This document shows, one piece after another, positions 1-9,309 of a stretch of DNA of 64,000 nt. The notes under the pieces were generated by a model, which worked only from the letters and a program-made list of their open reading frames with translations, had not been told where the DNA came from and did no database searches. Numbering within the stretch: position 1 is the first letter of the stretch; every line of letters starts with the position of its first letter. A program made the translations under genes and the position numbers. The DNA is from Streptosporangium subroseum (GTDB lineage Bacteria; Actinomycetota; Actinomycetes; Streptosporangiales; Streptosporangiaceae): contig NZ_FZOD01000032.1 in assembly GCF_900188345.1 (NCBI RefSeq), positions 36,504-100,503 on the forward strand, given 5' to 3'.

Positions 1-72
1 GCCTGGCGCTCCTCCAAGCGCGAGTGGAACGAGCAGATCGAGCAGGAGGAGGCCGCCGCGCTCTCCTCCTGA
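1..72 (+). CDS. C-terminal end of an unidentified protein (partial)
   Basis: Frame 1 is open from the first base to a TGA at 70-72 and encodes 23 residues with a charged, Glu/Gln-rich tail ending in AAALSS. The gene starts outside the window. The tail looks like the cytoplasmic end of a larger protein, but nothing identifies a family. Bases 73-178, between this stop and the convergent response regulator, are GC-rich and hold no gene that I can see. Confidence 0.5.
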   Translation, partial: AWRSSKREWNEQIEQEEAAALSS

Positions 73-178
73 GCCCGGAGCCTCCCGGATCAGAGCCGGT
101 CTCCTGAGCCGGAGCCGCCTCGATCGGAGCCGCCCGCGGGTCCGGGCTCGCCGGACGGTCCCGGCAGCCCGTCGCGGG

Positions 179-784
179 TCAGAGCCAGCCGTGGGTCTGG
201 GCTCGCTGGACGGCCTCGATCCGGTTGCGCGCGTGGGTCTTCTGGATGGCCGAGGAGAGATAGTTGCGGACCGTGCCCTCCGACAGGTGAAGGCTCCCGG
301 CGACGTCGGCGATGGTGGAGCCGTCCGCCGCGGCGGCCAGGACGTTGCGCTCGCGAGGCGACAGCGGGTTGGGGCCCGCGCTGAGCGCGGCCGCGGCCAG
401 ACCGGGGTCGATGACCCGCTCACCGTCGCGGACCCGGCGGATGGCGGCGGCGAGCTCGCGGGCCGGGCTGTCCTTGACCAGGAAGGCCACCGCGCCCGCC
501 TCCATCGCCCTGCGCAGGTAGCCGGGACGGCCGAAGGTGGTCAGGATCATGATGTGGCAGCCGGGGAGCGCCTCGCGGATCCGCGCCCCGGCGGTGATGC
601 CGTCGCCCCCGGGCATCTCGACGTCGAGCAATACGACGTCCGGCCGGATCCCGAGCGCGACGGCGAGCGCCTCAGGGCCGGAGGCGGCCTCCCCCACCAC
701 CTCGATGTCGGGCTCCAGGCCGAGCAGCGAGGCCAGCGCGCCCCGGACCATCGCCTGGTCCTCCACCAGCAGCACCCGGATCAT
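179..784 (-). CDS. Response regulator, NarL/FixJ (LuxR HTH) family
   Basis: 201 residues. The N-terminal receiver has the phospho-acceptor Asp54 in LLDVEMPGGDG, the acidic pair in VEDQ and Lys104 in FLVKDS. The C-terminal LuxR-type HTH (about residues 137-190, LSPRERNVLAAAADG... SEGTVRNYLSSAIQK) binds DNA. It should be phosphorylated by the adjacent kinase, whose stop codon overlaps this start (ATGA at 781-784), so the two are translationally coupled. The pair follows an ABC-2 exporter in the same operon, so the likely job is control of that exporter or of a cell-envelope stress response. The signal sensed is unknown. Confidence 0.93.
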   Translation of the reverse strand: MIRVLLVEDQAMVRGALASLLGLEPDIEVVGEAASGPEALAVALGIRPDVVLLDVEMPGGDGITAGARIREALPGCHIMILTTFGRPGYLRRAMEAGAVAFLVKDSPARELAAAIRRVRDGERVIDPGLAAAALSAGPNPLSPRERNVLAAAADGSTIADVAGSLHLSEGTVRNYLSSAIQKTHARNRIEAVQRAQTHGWL

Positions 785-1920
785 GCCCGCCCTCCCACAG
801 CCGTCGGGACCGCCACCCTGAGGGCGAAGCCGGTCTCGCCCGGACCGGCGGACACCGTCCCGCCGGCCGCCTCCACCCGTTCGGTCAGCCCGGTCAGCCC
901 GCTGCCCGGTCCGTACGGCGCCGCCCCGCGTCCGTCGTCCACGATCTCCAGGACGGTGCCCTCCCCGTCGCAGGTCACCTCGATCTGGCACCGGGTCGCT
1001 CGCGCGTGCCGGATGACGTTGGTGGCCCCCTCGCGCACCGCCCAGCCGAGCAGCCCGTCCAGCGCGTCGGGCAGCGGTGTTCCCGCCAGCCGGACCGTCA
1101 CCCGCGTCCCCGCCGCCTCCATCGCGGCGCGGGCGCCGTCCAGCTCGCCCGACAGGCCGCGCTGCCGGTAGGCGGTGACGGCGTCGCGCACCTCCACCAG
1201 CGCCTCCCTGGCCACCGACTCGATGTCGTTGATCTCCGCCACCGCCCGTTCCGAGCCGCTCTCGGCCAGCCGCCCGGCCAGCTCGCTCTTCAGCACGATC
1301 AGCGACAGGCTGTGGCCGAGCAGATCGTGCAGGTCCCGGGCGATGCGCAGCCGTTCCTCGCTCGCGGCCAGCCGGGCCACCTCCTCCTGCGCCTGGCGGA
1401 GCTGGGTCACCAGCAGCCGGGTGTTGCGCACGCCCACGAACAGGATGCCGAGCGTGGCGACCTGGAAGACGAAAACCAGGGTGCTGCCCAGGTCGTTCTG
1501 CTTCAGCGTGCTGATCAGCGCGACGGTGACGCCCATGCCGACGATGCCGGCGACCGCCACGCGAGGGCGCAGCGCCATGCTGTAGAGCACCGTCACGTAG
1601 ATCGGCAACGTCATCCAGCCGCCGCCGAAGAGGATCGGCAGGCCGACGGCCAGGACCGTGACCGCGGCCAGCAGCAGGTGGCTCAGATGGGTCGGCTCCC
1701 CGAAGGTGCGCTGGCTCAACACCACGGCGACGTAGAGGGCGATGAAGGCGACCAGCCCGAGGGCGCCCCACACGGCCCTCGCGCCGGTCACCTGCCCGGT
1801 GGCGATGTCCAGTATCGGAAAGCACAGATACACCAGGCCGATGGACATCCAGGAGAGCCGCCGCCAGGGGGACAGGATCCCTCCCGTCCCCTCGAGGGTG
1901 AAGGCCTGGCTGAGTTTCAT
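781..1920 (-). CDS. Sensor histidine kinase, HisKA_3 (DesK/NarX-like) type
   Basis: 379 residues. About five to six hydrophobic segments fill residues 25-165 with almost no extracellular sensor domain. A short coiled region (170-188) and a HisKA_3 dimerisation box follow, with the phospho-acceptor His198 in RIARDLHDLLGHSLSL. The HATPase_c domain is C-terminal (N box in EGATNVIRHARAT, G boxes in VDDGRGA and GSGLTGLTERV). Such intramembrane-sensing kinases often monitor the envelope or the linked ABC exporter. The gene overlaps the permease upstream (ATGA, 1917-1920) and the regulator downstream by 4 nt, so all four genes are one coupled operon. Confidence 0.93.
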   Translation of the reverse strand: MKLSQAFTLEGTGGILSPWRRLSWMSIGLVYLCFPILDIATGQVTGARAVWGALGLVAFIALYVAVVLSQRTFGEPTHLSHLLLAAVTVLAVGLPILFGGGWMTLPIYVTVLYSMALRPRVAVAGIVGMGVTVALISTLKQNDLGSTLVFVFQVATLGILFVGVRNTRLLVTQLRQAQEEVARLAASEERLRIARDLHDLLGHSLSLIVLKSELAGRLAESGSERAVAEINDIESVAREALVEVRDAVTAYRQRGLSGELDGARAAMEAAGTRVTVRLAGTPLPDALDGLLGWAVREGATNVIRHARATRCQIEVTCDGEGTVLEIVDDGRGAAPYGPGSGLTGLTERVEAAGGTVSAGPGETGFALRVAVPTAVGGRA

Positions 1921-2654
1921 GCTCGTACGGTAGCCCGGCGGTAGGCGAACACCGCGACGGTCCCCAGAACGGCGGCCCAGACCAGGATCGTCGCCACGTC
2001 CCGCAGCGGCGGCGCCGTGCCCGCGACCAGGTGCCAGCCCATGTCAGCGTAGGAGAAGGAGGGCGTGACCTGCGCGACGCTCTTCACGGTCGCGGACATG
2101 ACCTCCACCGGGATCAGCAGGCCGCCGATGAACGACAGCCCGAGCATGCAGATCATCGCGACCGGCTGAGCGCTGTCGGCGGACAGCAGGGAGCCGATGA
2201 TCAGGCCGAGCGCGGCGAACGGGACGGTGCCGATCCACATGATCGGGAGCAGCGCGGCCCACTGCCAGGCCCGCAGCGAGACGCCCTGGGTGAGCACCGC
2301 GGCCAGGCAGACCAGCACCAGGGAGGGCAGCACCAGCAGCAGTGAGGTGATCAGCTTGGTGACGACGATCGACCAGCTCGGCAGCGGGGTGATCTGCAAC
2401 TGGCGGAGCCAGCCGGACTGCCGCTCCTGTGCCCACGGCACGGAGGTGCTCATCATCGAGGCCGCCAGCGCGCCGTAGGCGGCCATGGAGACCATCAGGA
2501 TGAGGCTGCCCTTCACTCCGTTGGAGTCCGCCTCGGCGCCCCACAGGCTGGAGTACAGCAGGTAGAACGCCAGGGGGAAGCCCACCACGAAGATGATGTA
2601 GCGCTTGTTGCGCAGCATCCGCAAGATCTCGATCTTGATGTAGTTCGGCATCAT
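1917..2654 (-). CDS. ABC-2 type exporter permease
   Basis: 245 residues with six predicted membrane segments, the first near residues 17-35 after a short cytoplasmic N-terminus (IKIEILRMLRNKRYI). The layout, including SVPWAQERQSGWLRQLQITPL between helices 2 and 3, matches ABC2_membrane permeases that export drugs, lipids or peptides. Two ATG codons stand in tandem at the start (2654 and 2651); the first overlaps the ATPase stop codon. It should pair with the upstream ATPase as a DrrAB-like exporter. The substrate cannot be read from the sequence. Confidence 0.88.
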   Translation of the reverse strand: MMPNYIKIEILRMLRNKRYIIFVVGFPLAFYLLYSSLWGAEADSNGVKGSLILMVSMAAYGALAASMMSTSVPWAQERQSGWLRQLQITPLPSWSIVVTKLITSLLLVLPSLVLVCLAAVLTQGVSLRAWQWAALLPIMWIGTVPFAALGLIIGSLLSADSAQPVAMICMLGLSFIGGLLIPVEVMSATVKSVAQVTPSFSYADMGWHLVAGTAPPLRDVATILVWAAVLGTVAVFAYRRATVRA

Positions 2655-3535
2655 GGCTCCCGGGTGAGTGCGAGGAAGGCGTCTTCGAGGTCGGCCCCGG
2701 TGATCCGCAGCTCACGGACCTCCAGCGAGGTGCCCCGGTAGAGGGCCGCCACGGTGGCGTCGGGGTCGGCGGTGCGCAGCGTGGCGGTGCCCGCCGAGAT
2801 CTCCACGGCGGAGACGCCCGGCAGGGCGTCCAGCCCCGTCGACGACTGGCCGTCCAGGACAAAACGGACGGTATGGCCGCCGGCCCCGGCCTTGATCTGC
2901 GCGGCGGTGCCGTCGGCCACGATCCGGCCCCCGGAGATCACGATGACCCGGTCGGAGTGCTCGTCGGCCTCTTCGAGGTAGTGGGTGGCGAACAGGACCG
3001 TCCGGCCCCCGGCCGCGTAGTCACGCATGCCCGCCCAGAACCTCAGCCGCGACTCCACGTCCATGGCCGCGGTGGGCTCGTCCAGCACGAGCAGCTTGGG
3101 CGCGCCCGCGATGGCCAGGGCGAACCTGACCCGCTGGGCCTGCCCGCCGGACAGCTTGGCGGCGCGCCGCCGCACCAGATCCGTGAGATCCGCCGTCTTC
3201 AGGATCTCGTCCAGACCGAGCGGGGAGGGGTAGAGCCGCCGCACGAAGTCGACCAGCTCACCGACGGTGAGCTCGGGAATGAGCTCGCCGCTCTGCGTCA
3301 TGGCCCCGATCTCACCCCGGGAGACCGCCTCCTCCGGGAGGCGGCCGAGGATCTCGATCCGGCCCCGGGTCGGGCGGAGCAGGCCGAGCAGCATGTTGAT
3401 GGAGGTGGACTTGCCCGCCCCGTTGGGGCCGAGCAGCGCGACGGTCTGGCCGGCCTCGACCGCGAGGTCCAGCCCGTCGACGGCGAGCACGTTCCCGTAG
3501 CTCTTGCTCACGTCGGTGAAGGCGATGGCTTTCAT
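2651..3535 (-). CDS. ABC exporter ATP-binding protein
   Basis: 294 residues. Walker A is GPNGAGKST near residue 36, the signature is LSGGQAQRV near 129, Walker B is LLVLDEPTAAMD near 149, and the H-loop is FATHYLEEAD. The C-terminal 80 residues form the extra domain seen in DrrA/NatA-type exporter ATPases. It is first in the four-gene operon (ATPase, permease, kinase, regulator). The start ATG has no well-spaced Shine-Dalgarno sequence; TAGCGT lies 6 nt before it, so the message may be leaderless. Confidence 0.92.
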   Translation of the reverse strand: MKAIAFTDVSKSYGNVLAVDGLDLAVEAGQTVALLGPNGAGKSTSINMLLGLLRPTRGRIEILGRLPEEAVSRGEIGAMTQSGELIPELTVGELVDFVRRLYPSPLGLDEILKTADLTDLVRRRAAKLSGGQAQRVRFALAIAGAPKLLVLDEPTAAMDVESRLRFWAGMRDYAAGGRTVLFATHYLEEADEHSDRVIVISGGRIVADGTAAQIKAGAGGHTVRFVLDGQSSTGLDALPGVSAVEISAGTATLRTADPDATVAALYRGTSLEVRELRITGADLEDAFLALTREP

Positions 3536-3594
3536 GCCTCAACGCTAGAAGCGTCAAGACATGATCCTCAGTGCCTGTTCTCCGGGTTTGGCGG

Positions 3595-3606
3595 TGACAT
3601 TTGTCA
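3595..3606. promoter_or_regulatory. Inverted repeat upstream of the exporter/two-component operon
   Basis: TGACATTTGTCA is a 5+5 bp inverted repeat 60 nt before the operon start. It is a candidate site for the co-transcribed response regulator. Only its position and symmetry support this. Confidence 0.25.
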
Positions 3607-3672
3607 GAAAGACCGGCGGCCCCGGACGCCGTCAAACAACGCCGGGCGGCATCAGACGGAGCCGGACACCGC

Positions 3673-4518
3673 TCAGAGGCGGCAGGCGAAGATGGCGGTG
3701 ACCAGGATGGCCTTCGCGCCCATCTCCCAGAGCTGGTCCATCACCTGCTGGTGCCCCTTGCGCGGCACCATGGCACGGACCGCGACCCAGCCCTCCCGGT
3801 GCAGCGGGGAGACCGTGGGACCCTCCATGCCCGGGGTGAGGGCGATGGCCTCCTCGATCCGCTCGGCCCGGATGTCGTAGTCCATCATCACGTAGTCGCG
3901 GGCGACCAGCACGCCCTGGAGACGGCGCATGAGCTGCATGAGCCCCTGGGTCTCCACGGCGCCGACCCGCTTGATCAGCACGCCCTCGGAGTGGGCGATC
4001 GGCTCGCCGAACACCTCGAGGTCCATGTTGCGCAGCGTGGTGCCGGTCTCCACGACGTCGGCCACGGCGTCGGCCACGCCCAGGCGGACCGCGGTCTCGA
4101 CCGCGCCGTCCAGCTTGATCACCCGGGCCTCGACGCCCTGCTCGGCGAGGTAGGCCTCCAGCAGGCCCGCGTAGGAGGTCGCGATGCGCTTGCCCTTGAG
4201 GTCCGCGACGGAGACGAACTCGTCGGGGTTGGCGGCGAAGCGGAAGGTGGATCTGCCGAAGCCGAGCGGGATCAGCTCCTCGACCTGCGCTCCGGAGTCG
4301 CGGAGCATGTCACGGCCGGTGATCCCGGCGTCCAGGGTGCCCTCGCCGACGTAGACGGCGATGTCCTTGGGCCGCAGGAAGAACAGCTCGCAGGAGTTCT
4401 CGGGGTCGACGACCACGAGCTCCTTGCTGTCCTTGCGCGCGCGGTATCCGGCTTCCTTCAGTATCGTCTGGGCTGCCTCGGTGAGGGCGCCCTTGTTCGG
4501 GACGGCAAGACGCAACAT
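3673..4518 (-). CDS. hisG: ATP phosphoribosyltransferase (long form)
   Basis: 281 residues. It catalyses the first step of histidine synthesis, ATP + PRPP to phosphoribosyl-ATP. Family features are MLRLAVPNKGALTEAA at the N-terminus, the PRPP-binding loop DVVETGTTLR near residue 160, and the C-terminal regulatory HisG_C domain (about 208-281) that binds histidine for feedback control. The long form acts as a hexamer without HisZ. AAGGA lies about 10 nt before the ATG. It follows hisE on the same strand, 68 nt away, as in many actinobacteria. Confidence 0.97.
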   Translation of the reverse strand: MLRLAVPNKGALTEAAQTILKEAGYRARKDSKELVVVDPENSCELFFLRPKDIAVYVGEGTLDAGITGRDMLRDSGAQVEELIPLGFGRSTFRFAANPDEFVSVADLKGKRIATSYAGLLEAYLAEQGVEARVIKLDGAVETAVRLGVADAVADVVETGTTLRNMDLEVFGEPIAHSEGVLIKRVGAVETQGLMQLMRRLQGVLVARDYVMMDYDIRAERIEEAIALTPGMEGPTVSPLHREGWVAVRAMVPRKGHQQVMDQLWEMGAKAILVTAIFACRL

Positions 4519-4586
4519 GGCGTGAGGTTCCTTACGTGTGGAGTGTGGTCTACGGGGCCGTGATGCCGTGAGCCGGGCTCACCGGC

Positions 4587-4850
4587 TCACAGATGCTTGT
4601 AGACCTCGTCCAGCCCGATCCCCTTGGCGATCATGAGAACCTGCACGTGGTAGAGGAGCTGGGAGATCTCCTCCGCGGCACGGTCGTTCGACTCGTGCTC
4701 GGCCGCCATCCAGCTCTCGGCGGCCTCCTCCACGACCTTCTTGCCGATGGCATGGACACCGGCGTCCAGCGCGGCCACGGTGCCCGAACCCTCGGGCCGG
4801 GTGCGCGCCTTGTCGGACAGCTCGGTATACAGCTCTTCGAAGGTCTTCAT
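4587..4850 (-). CDS. hisE: Phosphoribosyl-ATP pyrophosphatase
   Basis: 87 residues from the ATG at 4850 (MKTFEELYTEL), which has GAGAGAG just upstream and matches the usual start of actinobacterial HisE. An in-frame ATG at 4865 would add five residues. The MazG-fold helices carry the conserved metal-binding acids in VEEAAESWMAA and EEISQLLYHVQVLM. It hydrolyses phosphoribosyl-ATP to phosphoribosyl-AMP, the step after HisG, whose gene is next in the operon. Confidence 0.95.
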   Translation of the reverse strand: MKTFEELYTELSDKARTRPEGSGTVAALDAGVHAIGKKVVEEAAESWMAAEHESNDRAAEEISQLLYHVQVLMIAKGIGLDEVYKHL

Positions 4851-4963
4851 GATCTCTCTCGCCATCGTCGGATGTGCTCGTCAAGCGTATCCGCCCACCG
4901 GCCGTCTCGCGTGCGCGTCCACACCGTGGGACACGAATCGGTCACACGAGAAGGAACGGCCGG

Positions 4964-7453
4964 TCAGTCGTTGACGCATCTGAGCACCGGGTGGGTGACG
5001 AGTGCGGCGGGATCGGGCGAACCGGTCACGTGGAGGGTGACGCTCTCCCCGGGGAGCAGGGTCAGGAGCATGTCGTCGACCGAGGAGGCGGGATCGAGGC
5101 GGTCGGGAAACAGGGCCAGGTCGCGCAGGACGGTCCGGGCGGTGATCGTGACGTCCAGGCCGTCTCCCGAGGGGACCACCTCGGTCTCGTAGGCCGCGAC
5201 GGGGAAGTCGACCTCCGGATCCTCGGCGAAGAACGTAATGACACGGTGCTCCCCCAGCCGTGCGGACAGCAGTTCGGCGGCCGGATTCCCGGGCGTGGCG
5301 ACACCCTCGGGAATCGGGACCCTCGCCACGGCACGGGACGCCACCTCGACCCTGACGGTCTCCTTGGCCAGCGGCTCACCGGTCAGACCGAGCCGCAGGA
5401 GCTCCAGCTCGCCCGCCCACGGCTCCGCGCTGTCGTTGACCACCGCCACGGCGCCGTCCTGGACCGTGAGCAGGCGGTCGGCGTAGACGCGGCGCAGCGC
5501 GTACCACAGCGGCTTGCGGCGGCCCTGCCCGTCGATCGCGGCCCAGGAGGTGACCGGCCAGCAGTCGTTGAGCTGCCAGACGATCGTGCCCATGCAGTAC
5601 GGCGCCAGCGCCCGGAACCGCTCGATGCCGAAGGCCATCGCCCGCGCCTGGTTGAGCTGGGTGAGGTAGTGCCAGTCGTCGAAGGTCTCCGGCCGGGGCA
5701 GGTGGGAGCCCAGGCCCCGCAGGAGTTTGGCGTTGCCGTCGGCGGCCTTCTGGTGGTGGAGGACGCCGGGCGAGGAGGGGGTGAGGGGGTCGTCGGAGAC
5801 GGCGCCGCGCAGGGTGGCGTAGGCGGGCGGGCCCTGGAAGCCGAACTCGGCCACGAACCGGGGGCGGTAGGCGGCGTAGCGGGTGTAGTCCTCTCGGTTC
5901 CAGACGTCCCAGATGTGGACGGTGCCGCGCTCGGGGTCCTTTGGCGGCAGGTCGGGGCGGCCGGAGTAGGGGCTGCCCGGCCAGTAGGGGCGGGTCGGGT
6001 CGAGCTCGGCCACCACGGAGGGCAGCAGGTCGTAGTAGAAGCTTGCCCCCCAGGTGCGCTCGCCCAGCTCCTCCTGCCAGCCCCAGTCGGCGTGGCCCTC
6101 GATGTTCTCGTTGTTGCCGCACCACAGGATCAGCGAGGGACGCCAGGCCAGGCGGGTGACGTTCTCGCGCGCCTCGGCCTCCACCTCGGCGGCGAAGGGC
6201 TCCTCCTCCGGGTAGGCGGCGCAGGCGAACGGGAAGTCCTGCCAGACCAGCAGGCCGAGCTCGTCAGCCAGGTCGTAGAAGTCCTCGCTCTCGTACAGGC
6301 CGCCGCCCCAGACCCGCAGGAGGTTCACGTTCGCCGCGAGGGCCTGGCCGAACCGCTCGGCCAGCCGCTCGCGGGTGACCCGGGCGGGGAAGCAGTCGTC
6401 GGGGATCCAGTTCACCCCGCGCACGAACACCGGGACGCCGTTGACGGCGAGGGTGAACGCCTCGTCCGTCCGGTCCAGGTGGACGTCGCGGAAACCGATC
6501 CGCCGGCTCCAGGTCTCCTCGCCGAGGCCGACGACAAGCTCGTAGCGCGTCTGCTCGCCATAGCCGCGGGGCCACCACAGCTCCGGGTCCGGCACCTGGA
6601 GCGTCAGGACGGCCTCGTTCTCGCCGGGCGCCAGCCGTACCTCGTGCTCGATGCCCGCGACCGAGGCCGTGACCGTCAACGGAGGCCCGTCCGGCCGTCC
6701 GTCCGCCCCGGAGGTCGCACTGGAGTCCGTCCCAGATGCCGCGCCGGAACCCGTGCCGGAGGTCGCCCCGGAAGCCGCGCCGGCGGACGCCCGCTCGATC
6801 GTGACGTGCACCTCGACCCGCCCGTCACCGCTCACCAGCGGCCGGACCGACGCCAGCCGGGCCCCGCTCCACGACCGCAGCCCGATCGGCCGCCAGATGC
6901 CGGAGGTGACCACCGCCGGCCCCCAGTCCCAGCCGAAGTTGCAGGCCATCTTCCTGATGAACTGGTAGCGGTCGTCGTAGGAGCCCGGCCGGTCGCCGAG
7001 CTCGGCCCTGCGCGCCTCGATGTATTCGTACGGCGAGGCGAACCGCACCCGCAGCGTGTTCTTCCCCTCCACAAGCAGATCCCGTACGGCGAAGCTGTAG
7101 GAGCGGTGCTGGTTGGCCGTGACCGCGACCTCGACGTCGTTGAGCACCACCGTGGCGACCGTGTCGAGCCCCTCGCAGACCAGGTCGGTCCGGTCGCGGT
7201 CGTCGGCGTGCCAGACGAACGTCGTCTCGTAGTCCCAGCCGGAGCGGCCTATCCAGGTCAGCCGGGTCTCGTTGTCGTCCAGGTAGGGGTCCTCGATCAG
7301 CCCGGCGGCCAGCAGGTCGGTGTGCACGCACCCCGGCACCGTGGCCGCGACGCGGGAGAGCTCTTTCCCCATCTGGGAGCCCATCTCAGAGCCCGCCTCG
7401 GAGCCCGAGGAGCCCACCCGGGAAAGAGTCCAGCCGTCGTGCAGAGTTCTCAA
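4964..7453 (-). CDS. Beta-mannosidase, glycoside hydrolase family 2
   Basis: 829 residues. It removes terminal beta-mannose from manno-oligosaccharides, probably in the cytoplasm because there is no signal peptide. A GH2 sugar-binding domain comes first (WDYETTFVW, NFGWDWGP), then the TIM barrel with acid/base Glu449 in LWCGNNEN and nucleophile Glu536 in FVAEFGF. The start chosen is TTG at 7453: GAGGAG lies 6 nt upstream, the TTG overlaps the preceding ABC gene's stop, and the protein then begins RTLHDGWTL as in the family. A Gly/Ser/Ala/Thr-rich linker near residues 220-250 is low complexity. It ends the sugar-uptake operon. A related beta-glycosidase specificity is possible. Confidence 0.92.
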   Translation of the reverse strand: MRTLHDGWTLSRVGSSGSEAGSEMGSQMGKELSRVAATVPGCVHTDLLAAGLIEDPYLDDNETRLTWIGRSGWDYETTFVWHADDRDRTDLVCEGLDTVATVVLNDVEVAVTANQHRSYSFAVRDLLVEGKNTLRVRFASPYEYIEARRAELGDRPGSYDDRYQFIRKMACNFGWDWGPAVVTSGIWRPIGLRSWSGARLASVRPLVSGDGRVEVHVTIERASAGAASGATSGTGSGAASGTDSSATSGADGRPDGPPLTVTASVAGIEHEVRLAPGENEAVLTLQVPDPELWWPRGYGEQTRYELVVGLGEETWSRRIGFRDVHLDRTDEAFTLAVNGVPVFVRGVNWIPDDCFPARVTRERLAERFGQALAANVNLLRVWGGGLYESEDFYDLADELGLLVWQDFPFACAAYPEEEPFAAEVEAEARENVTRLAWRPSLILWCGNNENIEGHADWGWQEELGERTWGASFYYDLLPSVVAELDPTRPYWPGSPYSGRPDLPPKDPERGTVHIWDVWNREDYTRYAAYRPRFVAEFGFQGPPAYATLRGAVSDDPLTPSSPGVLHHQKAADGNAKLLRGLGSHLPRPETFDDWHYLTQLNQARAMAFGIERFRALAPYCMGTIVWQLNDCWPVTSWAAIDGQGRRKPLWYALRRVYADRLLTVQDGAVAVVNDSAEPWAGELELLRLGLTGEPLAKETVRVEVASRAVARVPIPEGVATPGNPAAELLSARLGEHRVITFFAEDPEVDFPVAAYETEVVPSGDGLDVTITARTVLRDLALFPDRLDPASSVDDMLLTLLPGESVTLHVTGSPDPAALVTHPVLRCVND

Positions 7454-8334
7454 CTCACGCTCCTCAGTCGTGTGGGCGCATCGTCCTGCCGGACGAGATG
7501 CCCCGGTTCGGCCTCCACCAGTGTGGAGGGCGCAGCGGGCCCGTCGTCGCGGAGGGTGGCGGACGCACCGTCCCATTTTGTGGTGAGCTGCGGAACCGAG
7601 GACAGCAGCTTGATCGTGTAGGGGTGCAGGGGGTTGCCGAACACCATCTCGGTGGGGCCCGACTCGACCACCTGCCCCCGGTACAGGACCACGGCCCGCT
7701 CGCTGATGTAGTTGCCCAGCGAGAGGTCGTGGGTGACGAACAGCACGCCGAGGCCCCGCGACTTCAGGTCGGCGAGCAGGTTGAGGACGTCGATCCTGGT
7801 GGACGCGTCCAGCATGCTGGTGATCTCGTCGGCGACCAGGAACCTGAGGTCGAGCAGGAGCGCCCTGGCGATCAGCAGGCGCTGGAGCTGGCCGCCGCTG
7901 AGCTGGTGCGGATATTTGCCGAGGACCTGGCCGGGGTTGAGCCTGACCTCCTTGAGCGATTCGGTGATCCTGCCCTCCCACTCGGAGGCGGCGACCCCGG
8001 GGAAGTACTCGTTCTTGATCATCTGGAGCACGCGGTCGACCTTGAAGACCGGGTTGTAGCAGCTGAACGGATCCTGGAAGACGCCCTGGACGTGGCGGTA
8101 GTAGGCCTTGCCGGGTGTGACGCGGGCCCCGTCGAGGGTGATCGAGCCTCCGGAGGGAGACGTCAGCCCGAGGATCATCCTGCCGATGGTGGTCTTGCCG
8201 CTGCCGCTCTCCCCGATGAGCGAGACCACCTCCCCCGGCCGCAGGTCGAAGCTCACGTCGTCGACGGCGGTCATGGTCCTGCCGCCGAAGGCGCCCACCT
8301 TGTAGATCTTCGTGATCCCGTCGAGTCTCAGCAT
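7450..8334 (-). CDS. Dpp/Opp-family ABC importer ATPase (DppF-like)
   Basis: 294 residues starting at an ATG that overlaps the previous gene's stop (8332-8336). Walker A is GESGSGKT near residue 45, the Q-loop is VFQDPFSCYNP, the signature is LSGGQLQRL and Walker B is FLVADEITSMLD. The protein lacks the cysteine-rich tail found in its partner, so it is probably the subunit without the oligo_HPY extension. It forms a heterodimeric motor with the 8334-9275 product. Linkage to a beta-mannosidase and a LacI regulator points to manno- or gluco-oligosaccharides rather than peptides. Confidence 0.92.
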   Translation of the reverse strand: MLRLDGITKIYKVGAFGGRTMTAVDDVSFDLRPGEVVSLIGESGSGKTTIGRMILGLTSPSGGSITLDGARVTPGKAYYRHVQGVFQDPFSCYNPVFKVDRVLQMIKNEYFPGVAASEWEGRITESLKEVRLNPGQVLGKYPHQLSGGQLQRLLIARALLLDLRFLVADEITSMLDASTRIDVLNLLADLKSRGLGVLFVTHDLSLGNYISERAVVLYRGQVVESGPTEMVFGNPLHPYTIKLLSSVPQLTTKWDGASATLRDDGPAAPSTLVEAEPGHLVRQDDAPTRLRSVS

Positions 8335-9275
8335 CAGGCCTTCCAGCATGCGACGTGGTGGCCGGGTTCGACCTCGACCACCGGGGGTTCCTCGGCGCAC
8401 TTGTCGAACGCCAGGGGGCATCGGTCCCTGAACCGGCAGCCGGCGGGCGGATCCAGCAGCGAGGGCGGCTCGCCGGGGATGCCTGCGAGCCGGCGATCGG
8501 TGTAGCGGACGCCGACCTCCGGCAGCGAGGAGATCAGCAACCGGGTGTAGGGATGGCGCGGCTCGCCGACGATCACGCCCGCCGGAGCCTTCTCGGCCAG
8601 CTTCCCCGCGTACATGACCATGATCGTGTCGGCGATCTGGTAGGTCAGCGAGATGTCGTGGGTGATGAAGATCATGCTGCGCACGAACCCGCGGTCCCGG
8701 AACTCCACGAGGGTCCTGGCCACGGCCTTCTGGGTCGACACGTCGAGCGCGGAGGTGATCTCGTCGGCGATGAGCAGGGAGGGGTCGAGCAGGGTGGAGA
8801 TGACCATGACCATCCGCTGTTTCATGCCGCCGGACAGCTCGATCGGATACCGCTGGAGGACCTCGCGCGGCAGCTCGACCAGGTCCAGGCGGCGTCCCAG
8901 CTCGTCGGTGTCCAGCTGCCGCCCGCGGGAGCGGAGCAGCTCGGCGACCATCCTGCCGATCCTGCGGGTGGGGTTCATGGCGCTCATGGAGTACTGCGGG
9001 ATGATCGACACCTTGGTGAAGCGGAAGGGGTTCATCCGGTGGTCGTCACCGATCGGCAGCTCCTCGCCGTCGAGCTCGGCGGCGCCTCCGGCCAGCCGCA
9101 TCCGGCCGTCCATCCTGATCAGGCTCTTGCCGAGGGTGGTCTTGCCGCAGCCCGACTCCCCGGCCAGCCCCAGGATCTCCCCGTCGCCGACGTCGAAGGT
9201 GACGCCGTCGATCGCCTTCACCTCGCCCCGCAGGGTCCGGTAGTGGACCCGCAGGTCGTCAACGCGCAGTGTCAT
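8334..9275 (-). CDS. Dpp/Opp-family ABC importer ATPase (DppD-like)
   Basis: 313 residues with Walker A GESGCGKTT near 38, signature LSGGMKQRM, and Walker B LLIADEITSALD. The C-terminal oligo_HPY region (GCRFRDRCPLAFDKCAEE) has the Cys residues typical of DppD/OppD. It is coupled by ATGA overlap to the second ATPase downstream and follows the DppC-like permease after 34 nt. It energises import by the two permeases upstream. Confidence 0.93.
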   Translation of the reverse strand: MTLRVDDLRVHYRTLRGEVKAIDGVTFDVGDGEILGLAGESGCGKTTLGKSLIRMDGRMRLAGGAAELDGEELPIGDDHRMNPFRFTKVSIIPQYSMSAMNPTRRIGRMVAELLRSRGRQLDTDELGRRLDLVELPREVLQRYPIELSGGMKQRMVMVISTLLDPSLLIADEITSALDVSTQKAVARTLVEFRDRGFVRSMIFITHDISLTYQIADTIMVMYAGKLAEKAPAGVIVGEPRHPYTRLLISSLPEVGVRYTDRRLAGIPGEPPSLLDPPAGCRFRDRCPLAFDKCAEEPPVVEVEPGHHVACWKA

Positions 9276-9309
9276 GAAGCCTTCCCCGGGGCGAGCACGG
9301 TCTCGGTCA